A DNA stretch of 64,000 bases from the NCBI RefSeq assembly GCF_025506355.1, contig NZ_JANZYP010000029.1, positions 35,578-99,577 of the forward strand. Reading direction: 5' to 3'. Source of the stretch: Sphaerisporangium corydalis (lineage in GTDB: Bacteria > Actinomycetota > Actinomycetes > Streptosporangiales > Streptosporangiaceae). Both the position numbers and the translations under genes were made by a program. The stretch's first letter is position 1. Each line of letters begins with the position of its first letter. Under the pieces are notes generated by a model. The model searched no databases. It saw nothing but the letters and a program-made list of their open reading frames with translations, and had not been told where the DNA came from. Positions 35,223-45,159 of the stretch are shown piece after piece.

Positions 35223-35821
35223 AGGGCGCGGAACTGGCCAGGCGGCGCAAGTTCGACTACGAGATCCTGCGGGACATGCGGTGCCCGTCCTTCGACTTCG
35301 AGGCGTACCGCACCGGCGGCGACCTGGAACGCCGGGCGAACAGGGTCACCGACGCCCAGGCCGGGTCCGCCGGCCGCTACCGGCTGAAACTACGGATCCC
35401 GACGCTGATCGGGCCAGGCAAATGGGCCCAGGAGACCATCATCGGCGTCAACGTCGACGTCGCCGACTACCCCCGCGCAGAGCCGGCGACCTGGGTGATC
35501 TCCCATCCGGTGCCCTGGTCGCCGCACTTCCGCGCGGGCTCCCCGGTCTGCATCGGGGAGGAGTTCTGGCAGGCGCGCGAGGGGCACGTCACGCTGGGAC
35601 ACCTCGTGGTGCACATCGCCAGGATGCTCAACTGGGACGAGAAGGGGCGCGGCGGCGGGTATGTCGGCTGGAACGCCAAGGCGATCGAATACCACCAGAC
35701 CCACTACGGCGGCCGTCCCCTGGACAGCGCCCTGGTGTACCCCGTGCTCCCGTCATGGCTCTACGGAGAGCCGGACGACGACCAGCCTTTCGAGATCATC
35801 ACGCACCAACGGCCGCGGTGA
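35219..35821 (+). CDS. E2-like ubiquitin-conjugating-fold protein
   Basis: 200 residues from GTG overlapping the Ubl stop. The core follows the UBC/RWD pattern: strands YRLKLRIP and IIGVNVDV, then YPRAEPATWVISHPVPWSPH (the YP-P-H-P flap), then GSPVCIGEEFW with Cys111 in the position of the catalytic cysteine, followed by a helix (TLGHLVVHIARMLNWDE). Proteins of this type carry a ubiquitin-like protein as a thioester between E1 and substrate. The neighbours (Ubl, JAMM peptidase, E1) strongly support the call, which rests on pattern rather than alignment. Confidence 0.75.
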   Translation: MKGAELARRRKFDYEILRDMRCPSFDFEAYRTGGDLERRANRVTDAQAGSAGRYRLKLRIPTLIGPGKWAQETIIGVNVDVADYPRAEPATWVISHPVPWSPHFRAGSPVCIGEEFWQAREGHVTLGHLVVHIARMLNWDEKGRGGGYVGWNAKAIEYHQTHYGGRPLDSALVYPVLPSWLYGEPDDDQPFEIITHQRPR

Positions 35822-35833
35822 ACAGGACGCGAC

Positions 35834-36949
35834 ATGGACGAGCCCGAGTTCGAGATCGTAGAACACCACGTCAGCCTGCCCTTCCGGTCGCGCGGCCAGC
35901 ACAGGGACTACGAGGTCTACCACTCACGGCACCTCGACGTCTGGGTGGCGCCCAAGACGATGACGAACGTCCGGTGGTACGCCCACATCGCCGACCCGGA
36001 CGAGACGGGCGGCCTGCTGACCGGCAGGGTGCTGCGGGACGACGACGGCGTGTACGTGATCGTCACCGGGGCGGTGCGCGCGGGCGACGCGGCGGGCGGC
36101 AGGGGGCACTTCACGCTGTCGGCCGAGCAGACGACCGACCTGCGCCTGGAGGCCGCGCGGCGTGACCCGGGCGCGGACGTCATCGGCTGGTGGCACAGCC
36201 ACCTGGAGTGGAGCGGGTACAGCGGGGTCGACGCCAAGACGCAGTCGATGTGGACGTCCCCGCACCACGTCGGGCTGCTGGTGTTCGCCCGGGGCCGGTC
36301 GTGGGTTCAGGCCTATCTCGGCCCGGATTCGGTGCTCATGAGCCCGCGCGACCGGGCCTCGCCCAAGACGGCCCCCGGGCCGCCGTCCCCGTTCGTCAGG
36401 TCGTCGTCCCCGGTCGCCAGGCCACCGTCCTCGGTCGTGAGGCACCCGAACGCCTCCCGGTCCTCCTCGCTGACCGTCCCCCGGATCTTCTCGCACCGGG
36501 CAGGCCCCTCGGCCGGCGCCGAACGCCCGCGCGAGGCCCCGGGTCCGCCGCCCCCCGGGTCCCCGCCGCGATGGCGGCCCCTGCTGGCCCTGCTCGCGCT
36601 GGGCCTCCTCGCCGTCCTCCTGCTGATGGTCCTGTCCGCCCTCCGCGACGGCGGGAGGGACCGGACGGTGGCCTGGTCCTGCGTGGCCGCGAACGCGCAG
36701 GCTGTCTGCCACGCGCAGACGAGCGAGCCGGGTGAGATCCAGTGGTATCTCGCGGAGCGGCAGGTCGGCGTCGGGCCCGACGTGTCGTTCGCCCTGCTGT
36801 CCGACCGTGAGGCGGTGTCGGTCGTCGTGCGGTCAGGCGAGACGGAACTCGCGGGCGGCGAGCAGTGGCTGACCTACGACGGGCTCGTCGAGCCGCAGCC
36901 GACCCGCGGCAAGGGGACCCGCTCGGATCCGGCCGGACTCGGCCCCTAG
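35834..36949 (+). CDS. membrane-anchored JAMM/MPN metalloprotease
   Basis: 371 residues. Residues 1-170 form a JAB/MPN domain: Glu57 in DPDETGGLLTG, His121-Ser-His123 in GWWHSHLEWSGYSGVDAKTQ and Asp133, the JAMM zinc ligands; the spacer between the second His and the Ser is one residue shorter than the usual x7. Residues 171-245 are a Pro/Ser/Arg-rich linker, 249-270 a transmembrane helix (LLALLALGLLAVLLLMVL), and 271-371 a likely extracytoplasmic domain with a Cys pair (283, 292). JAMM peptidases cleave ubiquitin-like proteins from precursors or targets; membrane tethering is unusual and would place that activity at the inner face of the membrane. Confidence 0.85.
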   Translation: MDEPEFEIVEHHVSLPFRSRGQHRDYEVYHSRHLDVWVAPKTMTNVRWYAHIADPDETGGLLTGRVLRDDDGVYVIVTGAVRAGDAAGGRGHFTLSAEQTTDLRLEAARRDPGADVIGWWHSHLEWSGYSGVDAKTQSMWTSPHHVGLLVFARGRSWVQAYLGPDSVLMSPRDRASPKTAPGPPSPFVRSSSPVARPPSSVVRHPNASRSSSLTVPRIFSHRAGPSAGAERPREAPGPPPPGSPPRWRPLLALLALGLLAVLLLMVLSALRDGGRDRTVAWSCVAANAQAVCHAQTSEPGEIQWYLAERQVGVGPDVSFALLSDREAVSVVVRSGETELAGGEQWLTYDGLVEPQPTRGKGTRSDPAGLGP

Positions 36950-36968
36950 ATGGCGATCGGGGAACGTC

Positions 36969-37280
36969 ATGGAAGCCTTCTGGATCATCGTCGTCATCGT
37001 CGGGGTGGTGGTCGTCGCCGGTTACCTGCTGAGCGGCGGCGGCAGGCCGCCGAACGGGCCTCCGCCGGCTCCACCGGGACGGGCGGCCGGGGGATCGCCG
37101 GACTTCCAGATCATCGACTGGCAGAAGGCGCGGTCCACCACGTCCTCGCCCGGTCCGGTGGGAGCCGAGGGAGGACCGATCGGGCCCACCGTCCGCCGGG
37201 TCAACCCGACCGCGCGCTGCAACAAGACAGGTTCGCTCGTCCGTGACTGCACCTGCGAGAAGCATCGGGGTATTCGATGA
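36969..37280 (+). CDS. small single-pass membrane protein with Cys/His motif
   Basis: 103 residues. N-terminal transmembrane helix (FWIIVVIVGVVVVAGYLL), Pro/Gly-rich linker, and a C-terminal motif C84-x9-C94-x-C96-x2-H99 (RCNKTG...DCTCEKHR) similar to that ending the first protein of the operon. Not a known family to me. Its stop overlaps the E1 start (ATGA), so it is translated with it. It could anchor E1 or a target at the membrane. Confidence 0.65.
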   Translation: MEAFWIIVVIVGVVVVAGYLLSGGGRPPNGPPPAPPGRAAGGSPDFQIIDWQKARSTTSSPGPVGAEGGPIGPTVRRVNPTARCNKTGSLVRDCTCEKHRGIR

Positions 37281-38458
37281 CGACCACCCGGCTCCACTCC
37301 CGCGACATGCGCGCCGGCTACGACCCCGAGCGGCTGGCCCGCGCGCGCGTCCTCGTCGTCGGGGTGGGGGCGCTGGGGCAGAACATCCTGCAGACGCTGG
37401 CGCTCAGCGGCGTAGGGAACTTCCTGCTCGTCGACTTCGACCGGTTCGAGGACCACAACGCGACCCGGTCGCCGTTCTTCCCTGCGGACGGATGGGGTGC
37501 GCGGTACGAGGGCCGCAAGGCGCCTCTGGTGGCCATGCGCGCCCTCGCCGCGAGCACCGCCACCGACCCGGCGATCTACTACTCGACCGAGACCGTGCAA
37601 CAGGTGGGGGACACCGGCATCCGCTGGGCGGACGTGGTGGTGTCGGCGGTCGACAGCGTCCCGGCGCGGGGCTGGCTCGCCGAGCGGTCCCGGCTGCACG
37701 CGACGCCGATGGTGGAAGGGGGGTTCTCCGGCTCGGAGTTCAACTTCTCCAGCTTCTCGGCGGAGGCGGGGACCGTCTGCTACCGGTGCTTCAACGCCGA
37801 GCGCGCGTCCTCCACCTCCTGCACGCGGTACGCGCTCGAACTGGAGCGTGAGGCCATCGTCCCCTCGATCCAGACCACCGCGGCCGTGCTCGCCGGGTAC
37901 ATGACCGAGCAGGTGATGGGGATCGTGCACGAGGACTGGGCCGTGTACGGGACGCGGTCCTACGGCGACGTCCGGCGCACCCGGTTCGAGACCGCCGTGC
38001 TCCCCGTGCACCCGCGCTGCCCCGGCGAGCACGTCCCGCTGCCGGACGCGGGCGAGCTTCCCGGCGGGCTCGCGACGGTCGGTGACCTCATGGCGGTGCT
38101 GCGCGACCGGTACCGCGAGGGATGGCTCCTGCTCTCCGAACCCGTGGTCCTCGCGCAGACGTGCACGGTGTGCCTGCGCATGTGCCAGGTGCGGTCCCTG
38201 GAGTCCTCGTGGATGCTCGACCCGGTCTGCGTGGACTGCGGCGGGCCCTGGCCGCTGGGCGACGCCAGGGAACCCGACATCGCCACCCTCGTCGACTTCA
38301 CCCTCACCCCCGACGACCGCCTCGCGGCGACCCCCCTGCACGACGTAGGCGTCCGCCCCGGCGGCTCCGTCGTCGTAGAACCCCTCGACACCCCCCAATT
38401 CCTCCTCCACACCCCCGGCACCCTCCCCGAAACCTGCCCCCGCTACCTCGTCCCCTGA
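37277..38458 (+). CDS. E1-like (ThiF/MoeB-fold) activating enzyme
   Basis: 393 residues. Adenylation domain: GVGALGQN loop at 29-36, Asp53/Asp55 and Arg64 in VDFDRFEDHNATRSPFF, Lys81, and VVSAVDSVPARGWLAE with Asp126. C168-x2-C171 (CYRC) and C318-x2-C321 (CVDC), plus C296-x2-C299, make one or two structural zinc sites; Cys182 in SSTSCTRYALE is a candidate thioester cysteine, followed by the PSIQTTAAVLAGYMTEQ helix usual in E1s. The C-terminal 100 residues are an added domain. It would adenylate the Ubl C-terminus. A thiamine or molybdopterin role is unlikely, given the E2 and JAMM partners and no ThiS/MoaD. Confidence 0.85.
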   Translation: MTTTRLHSRDMRAGYDPERLARARVLVVGVGALGQNILQTLALSGVGNFLLVDFDRFEDHNATRSPFFPADGWGARYEGRKAPLVAMRALAASTATDPAIYYSTETVQQVGDTGIRWADVVVSAVDSVPARGWLAERSRLHATPMVEGGFSGSEFNFSSFSAEAGTVCYRCFNAERASSTSCTRYALELEREAIVPSIQTTAAVLAGYMTEQVMGIVHEDWAVYGTRSYGDVRRTRFETAVLPVHPRCPGEHVPLPDAGELPGGLATVGDLMAVLRDRYREGWLLLSEPVVLAQTCTVCLRMCQVRSLESSWMLDPVCVDCGGPWPLGDAREPDIATLVDFTLTPDDRLAATPLHDVGVRPGGSVVVEPLDTPQFLLHTPGTLPETCPRYLVP

Positions 38459-38497
38459 TCCCCGGGCGAAGGTGGGCGTGGAGCTACGCGGAGGGCG

Positions 38498-39169
38498 TCA
38501 CAGGGCGCTGCGGAGCCATTGTTCTACGCCGGCCACGTGGACGGTGGCCCAGGCGCGGGCGACGTCTGGTTGGTGGGCGGCGATGGCCTCGTAGATGGCT
38601 AGGTGTTGTTCCTGGGTCTTGACGGTGGCGCCCTCTTGGGTGAGGCCGCGCCAGATGCGGGCCCGGGTGGTGGGGCCGGACAGGCTTTCGATGAGGGAGC
38701 ACAGCACGGTGTTGCCGGAGCCCAGGGCGATGCGCTGGTGGAACTCCAGGTCGTTGGCCACGAGCTGCTCGATGTTGGGGTTCTCGGGCAGCGCCTCCAG
38801 GATGGCCCGCAGCTCCTTGATGTCGTCGGGGCCCATGTTGGCCGCGGCCATCGCCGTCGCCGACGGTTCGAGGATGCGGCGCACCTGGAAGAACTCCAGG
38901 ACGGTGTCGTCGCGGTGGAAGTCGACCACGAACGACAGGGCGTCGAGCAGCAGCCGGGGCTCCAGGCTGGTGACGTACGTGCCGTCGCCCTGCCGCACGT
39001 CCAGCACGTTGATCAGCGCCAGCGCGCGGACGGCCTCGCGCAGAGAGTTGCGCGAGAGGCCGAGCCGTTCGGCGAGGTCGGCCTCCTTCGGCAGCCTGGC
39101 GCCGGGGGCCAGCTCGCCCGAGACGATCATTTCCTTGATCTTGTCGATCGCCGCGTCCGTGACCGCCAC
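38498..39169 (-). CDS. GntR-family regulator (FCD/FadR subfamily), candidate fucose operon repressor
   Basis: 223 residues. Winged HTH at 1-70 (LPKEADLAERLGLSRNSLRE, AVRALALINVLDVRQGDGTY) and an all-helical FCD ligand domain with the metal-site residues in FFQVRRILEPSATAMAA (Arg/Glu), NDLEFHQRIALGSGN (Asp, His) and EQHLAIYEAI (His). FCD proteins bind acids or sugars with a metal. Its upstream region holds the palindrome AGACATC-C-GATGTCT; the same ACATCCGATG sequence is at the fucose operon promoter 18 kb away, so it probably represses that operon as well as itself. Confidence 0.92.
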   Translation of the reverse strand: MAVTDAAIDKIKEMIVSGELAPGARLPKEADLAERLGLSRNSLREAVRALALINVLDVRQGDGTYVTSLEPRLLLDALSFVVDFHRDDTVLEFFQVRRILEPSATAMAAANMGPDDIKELRAILEALPENPNIEQLVANDLEFHQRIALGSGNTVLCSLIESLSGPTTRARIWRGLTQEGATVKTQEQHLAIYEAIAAHQPDVARAWATVHVAGVEQWLRSAL

Positions 39170-39206
39170 GGAGTCACCACCCCTAGAGTTGCTTTTCGTC
39201 CCGCAC

Positions 39207-39221
39207 AGACATCCGATGTCT
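39207..39221. promoter_or_regulatory. GntR operator AGACATC-C-GATGTCT (perfect palindrome)
   Basis: 7-1-7 perfect palindrome, 38 bp upstream of the GntR start codon; shares AGACATCCGATG with the fucose operon promoter (20602-20613) and CATCSGATG with 20530-20538. Confidence 0.7.
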
Positions 39222-39235
39222 ACGAGTGTAGGCGC

Positions 39236-41478
<2,243 letters not shown>

Positions 41479-41541
41479 TTTTCGGGCGGAAGTCCCGCGC
41501 CGGGGCGCGCGTACGGCGCGCGCGCCCGGAAAGCGTCCCGG

Positions 41542-42216
41542 TCAGACCTCGAAGTCGGCGAGGAGGCGTTCTGCGGCGATCTCGATGCGGCGCTGGATCT
41601 GCTCGTACGTGCGCCGGCCGCGGAGCATTTCGAGTAGTTCGTGCACCCACACGCTCGCCAGGGAGCCCGCAAGGGCGAACTGCACCTCGCTCGCGGACTG
41701 GGCGGTGAGGCCGTCGCCCGCGACGCGCAGCAGCAGCCCGGCCATGCGGTCGCCGAACGGGGTGTCGACCTCGGCCATGATGAGCGAGCGGATCAGCGCG
41801 TCGGCCAGCTCCGGCTCGCGCATGAGGCCGCGCGTGGCGCGCATGAGGACGTCCACGGCCCGGCCGGCCGGGGACGCCGCGCTGGGCGGGCGCCGCTCGA
41901 TGCTGCTCTCGAGCAGGTCGATCTCCTCGCCGACGACGGCGACGACGAGATCCATCTTGGAGGGGAAGTAGCGGTAGAGCGTGCCGAGGGCGACGCCGGC
42001 GCGCTCGGCGACGGTCCGCATCTGCATCGCCTCGACACCGCCGCGCGAGGCGAGCGCCGCGGCGGCCTGGACGATGCGCTTGCGCCGCTGGTGCTGGCTG
42101 CGCGTGCGGGCGCCCGAGGAGACAGGGACCGCTGGGGGCGGGTGCACCGCGTGATCGCCGCCGTCGGGGCCTGTGGGCGCCGTGGCGGCTGAGGTGCCGG
42201 CATGCGTGGTGCGCAT
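41542..42216 (-). CDS. kstR: KstR-like TetR repressor of steroid catabolism
   Basis: 224 residues. After a 45-residue polar leader the HTH region reads QRRKRIVQAAAALASRGGVE, AMQMRTVAERAGVALGTLYR, YFPSKMDLVVAVVGEE, which by memory is very close to mycobacterial KstR (RRKRI, ASKGG, VQMR-VA-RA-VA-GTLYRYFPSK). The C-terminal helices end in YEQIQRRIEIAAERLLADFE. KstR represses the cholesterol regulon and is released by the CoA thioester of a sterol intermediate. The matching AACNNGTT core lies 4 bp before its ATG, so it is probably autoregulated; no ribosome site is evident, suggesting a leaderless mRNA. It is divergent from the fadD-chsE-chsH-ltp2 operon. Confidence 0.88.
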   Translation of the reverse strand: MRTTHAGTSAATAPTGPDGGDHAVHPPPAVPVSSGARTRSQHQRRKRIVQAAAALASRGGVEAMQMRTVAERAGVALGTLYRYFPSKMDLVVAVVGEEIDLLESSIERRPPSAASPAGRAVDVLMRATRGLMREPELADALIRSLIMAEVDTPFGDRMAGLLLRVAGDGLTAQSASEVQFALAGSLASVWVHELLEMLRGRRTYEQIQRRIEIAAERLLADFEV

Positions 42217-42230
42217 AAGAACACGTTACC
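42217..42230. promoter_or_regulatory. KstR-type core site at the kstR start
   Basis: AAGAACACGTTACC: the AAC-N2-GTT core is intact, the outer T and A are not. Its position against the start codon fits autoregulation. Confidence 0.45.
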
Positions 42231-42349
42231 GGATTACCCGCAGGTAGGGCGTGTTACTGGCCGGTCACAAGGAATGCCGGTCTTGCATGACGTTTGTGTT
42301 GCGTACACATGTCCTGGAGCCTTCACGCACATCACCTCTGGACACAGAT

Positions 42350-42363
42350 TAGAATCTGTTCTA
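42350..42363. promoter_or_regulatory. KstR-type operator of the acyl-CoA synthetase operon (TAGAATCTGTTCTA)
   Basis: One mismatch to TNNAACNNGTTNNA (AAT for AAC); otherwise symmetrical. 31 bp upstream of the synthetase start codon. Confidence 0.6.
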
Positions 42364-42394
42364 GTTTGCGGCTGACCAGGTCATGGGAGGCGAC

Positions 42395-44062
42395 ATGCCG
42401 GTGGACACGCTCGCGGGCCTGCTCCGGTCCAGGGCCCGGGACCGAAGGCCGGGGCTGTACTTCGAGGAGCGCGTGTGGTCCTGGCGTGCATACGTGGACG
42501 AATGCCGCGAACGGGCCGCCTGGCTGGACGCCGCGCACGCGGCGCGGGATGCCGAGGAGCGGGCCACGCCGGGTCCGCTGCACTTCGCGGTCCTGTTCGA
42601 CAACGTCCCCGAGCTGCTGTTCCTGCTGGGCGGCGCCGCGCTGTCCGGGCACGTGCTCGTCGCGCTCAACACCACCAGGAGCCCTGCCGAGCTGGAGGGC
42701 GACGCGCGGGCGACGCACGCCGCCCTCGTCCTCCACGAGCCCGCGTACGCCGACCTGGCCGGCCACGTCGCCGGGCGGCTCGGCGTGCGGGCCGTGTCCA
42801 CCGACCTGAGGGTTCCGTTCGCCACCGCGACGACCGCCGGCGACGCGCCCTCGAACGGCGAACGAGAGGCCGCCCCCGAGGACCTGGTGATGCTGATCTT
42901 CACCTCCGGGACGTCGGGACGTCCCCGCGCCGTCCGGGTGACCCAGCGCAAGATCGCCGTGCCCGGCACCAGCCTGGGGGCCGGGCTGACGCCCGAGGAC
43001 GTCGTCTACAGCTCCATGCCGCTGTTCCACTCCGGCGCGATCATGGCCGCGTACGCGCCCGCCGTGGCGTCCGGCGCGGGCCTGGTGCTCCGCAGGCGGT
43101 TCTCGGCGTCCGGCACGCTGCCCGACGTGCGGCGCTACGGGTGCACGTACCTGCACTACGTCGGCAAGGCCCTGTCCTACGTCCTGGCCACGCCGGAGCG
43201 GCCGGACGACGCCGACAACCCGCTGCGGCTCGCATTCGGCAACGAGGGGAGCGCCACGGCGGTCCGGCGCTTCGGGCGGCGGTTCGGCTGCCACGTCGTC
43301 GACGCGTTCGGCTCCACCGAGACCGCCATCGCGATCAGCCCCGACCCGGCGGGCCCGCCCGGCTGCCTCGGCCGCCTCCCCGAGGGGGTGGAGATCCGCG
43401 ACCGGGCCACCGGGCGCCGCTGCCCGCCGGCGGTCGTCGAGGACGGCCGGCTGCTCAACGCGGACGAGGCGATCGGCGAGCTGGTCAACACCCGGGGGCT
43501 CGGCCTGTTCGACGGCTACTACAACGACGCGGCGGCCGACGGGGAGCGGGTACGGGAGGGCGAGTTCTGGAGCGGCGACATGGCCTACGCCGACCCCGCC
43601 GGCTTCGTGTTCTTCGCGGGACGGGGCACCGAACGCCTGCGGGTGGACGGCGAGAACCTGGCCGTCGCCCCCATCGAAGGGGTGATCCGCGAGTTCCCCG
43701 GCGTCGTGGAGGCGGCCGTGTACCCGGTGCCCGACGCGGCGGCCGGCGACCAGGTGATGGCCGCGCTCGTGCTCGACGGCGACTTCGACCCCGGCGCGTT
43801 CGCCGCCTTCCTGGCCGGGCGGGCCGATCTCGGCGGCAAGTCGCTGCCGCGTTACGTGCGGGTCGCAGGCGAGCTGCCGCAGACCCCCTCGCACAAGGTC
43901 GTCAAGCGCGTCCTCGCCGCCGAGGGGTGGCGCGCCGGCGACCCGGTCTGGTGGCGTCCCCCCGAGGCGCCGTCGGCTTTCAGGCAGATCACCAAGGCGG
44001 ACCTCGCGGCGATCGAGGACGAGTTCGTCCGGCACGGCCGGCACCACCTACTGGAGCGCTGA
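42395..44062 (+). CDS. acyl-CoA synthetase, FadD17-like
   Basis: 555 residues from ATG at 42395 (GGGAGG 5 nt upstream; an earlier ATG at 42383 overlaps that site). Adenylate-forming enzyme: P-loop MLIFTSGTSGRPRAVRVTQR, FGSTETAIAI, the hinge/Asp in EFWSGDMAYADPAGFVFFAG and the C-terminal catalytic Lys region PSHKVVKRVLAAEGW. FadD17 of mycobacteria activates the C27 steroid side chain to the CoA thioester and precedes two acyl-CoA dehydrogenase genes, as here. Cytosolic; first gene of a six-gene operon under a KstR-type box. Confidence 0.85.
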   Translation: MPVDTLAGLLRSRARDRRPGLYFEERVWSWRAYVDECRERAAWLDAAHAARDAEERATPGPLHFAVLFDNVPELLFLLGGAALSGHVLVALNTTRSPAELEGDARATHAALVLHEPAYADLAGHVAGRLGVRAVSTDLRVPFATATTAGDAPSNGEREAAPEDLVMLIFTSGTSGRPRAVRVTQRKIAVPGTSLGAGLTPEDVVYSSMPLFHSGAIMAAYAPAVASGAGLVLRRRFSASGTLPDVRRYGCTYLHYVGKALSYVLATPERPDDADNPLRLAFGNEGSATAVRRFGRRFGCHVVDAFGSTETAIAISPDPAGPPGCLGRLPEGVEIRDRATGRRCPPAVVEDGRLLNADEAIGELVNTRGLGLFDGYYNDAAADGERVREGEFWSGDMAYADPAGFVFFAGRGTERLRVDGENLAVAPIEGVIREFPGVVEAAVYPVPDAAAGDQVMAALVLDGDFDPGAFAAFLAGRADLGGKSLPRYVRVAGELPQTPSHKVVKRVLAAEGWRAGDPVWWRPPEAPSAFRQITKADLAAIEDEFVRHGRHHLLER

Positions 44063-45159
44063 TGGACTTCACGCTGGACGAGACACAGGCGGAGCTGAAG
44101 GAACTGGCCGCGGGCCTGTTCGGCCGCGAGGCCGCCCAGGACCGGCTCGCCGACCACGACAGGAGCGGCCGGCCGTACGACGCGGCGCTGTGGAAGGCGG
44201 CGGCGCAGGCGGGGCTCATCGGCGCCTGCCTGCCCGAGGACGCGGGCGGCGCCGGGCTGGGCGCGGTGGAGATGGCCGTGATCCTGCGCGAGGCCGGGGC
44301 CAGGGTCACCCCGATCCCGCTCCAGGACGGCCTGGTGGCGGGGATGGTCATCGGGAGGCACGGCACCGCGGAGCAGCGCGGGGCCCTGGGCCGCCTCGCC
44401 GAGGGCGAGATCGTGCTGACGACCGCGCTGCTGGAACCGGGCCAGGACCTCGGCGCGGCCCCCCGTACGACGGCGCGGCGGACGTCGGGCGCGGACGGGG
44501 AGGGGTGGCTGCTGTCCGGGCGCAAGACCATGGTCTCCTACGCCGCCGAGTCCGAGGCGATCCTGGTGCCCGCGCGGACCGACCGGGGCGCCGGCCTGTT
44601 CCTGGTGCGGCCCGGGGCGGCCGAGGTGCGCGCCGTCCCGGCCTCCACCGGCGAGCCCACCGCCGCCCTGATCCTCCAGGACGTCCCGGGCGAGCCGATC
44701 GGCGAGCCCGACGGCACGGCCTTCGGCGCGCTGCGGCTGCTCTCCCTGGTGGCGCTCACCGCGTCGGCCTCCGGCGTGCTGGCCGGGGCTCTGGAGCTGA
44801 CCACCGACCACATCAGGACCCGCAAGCAGTTCGACCGGGTCCTCGCGGAGTTCCAGGCGGTGACCGTGCAGATCGCGGACGTCTACATCGCCGGGCGGGC
44901 CCTGGACGTGGCGGTCTGGTCGGGGGCGTGGCGGGTGGACCAGGGGCTCGACGAGGAGGCCGGGCTGGACCTGTCGGTCGCCGCGCACACCGTCGCCGAC
45001 TCCGCGCTCGCCGCCCTGTACACCTGCCAGCACCTGCACGGCGGGATCGGGCTCGACGTCACCTACCCGCTGCACCGCTACTTCGCCTGGGGCAAGCACC
45101 GGGCCCACCTCCTCGGTGGCATCGAGGCCCGGCTGGACACGATTGGAGCGCTCGTCTGA
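44062..45159 (+). CDS. acyl-CoA dehydrogenase subunit (ChsE type)
   Basis: 365 residues; ATG overlaps the synthetase stop (TGATG). Acyl-CoA dehydrogenase fold with shortened middle domain; FAD/CoA-site segments include TRKQFDRVLAEFQAVTVQIA and CQHLHGGIGLDVTYPLHRYF. Steroid ChsE enzymes are alpha2beta2 heterotetramers made of two adjacent-gene subunits, only one carrying the catalytic Glu; this gene and the next form such a pair. The HLHGGIGLDVTYPLHRY ending is by memory similar to FadE27 (ChsE5). Assignment to C27, C24 or C22 substrates is open. Confidence 0.85.
   Translation: MDFTLDETQAELKELAAGLFGREAAQDRLADHDRSGRPYDAALWKAAAQAGLIGACLPEDAGGAGLGAVEMAVILREAGARVTPIPLQDGLVAGMVIGRHGTAEQRGALGRLAEGEIVLTTALLEPGQDLGAAPRTTARRTSGADGEGWLLSGRKTMVSYAAESEAILVPARTDRGAGLFLVRPGAAEVRAVPASTGEPTAALILQDVPGEPIGEPDGTAFGALRLLSLVALTASASGVLAGALELTTDHIRTRKQFDRVLAEFQAVTVQIADVYIAGRALDVAVWSGAWRVDQGLDEEAGLDLSVAAHTVADSALAALYTCQHLHGGIGLDVTYPLHRYFAWGKHRAHLLGGIEARLDTIGALV

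Noticed and set aside
37277..38458. Reading the ThiF-fold gene as thiamine or molybdopterin biosynthesis
   Set aside because: No ThiS/MoaD-type Gly-Gly carrier, ThiG or MoaE is nearby, whereas E2-like and JAMM genes are.
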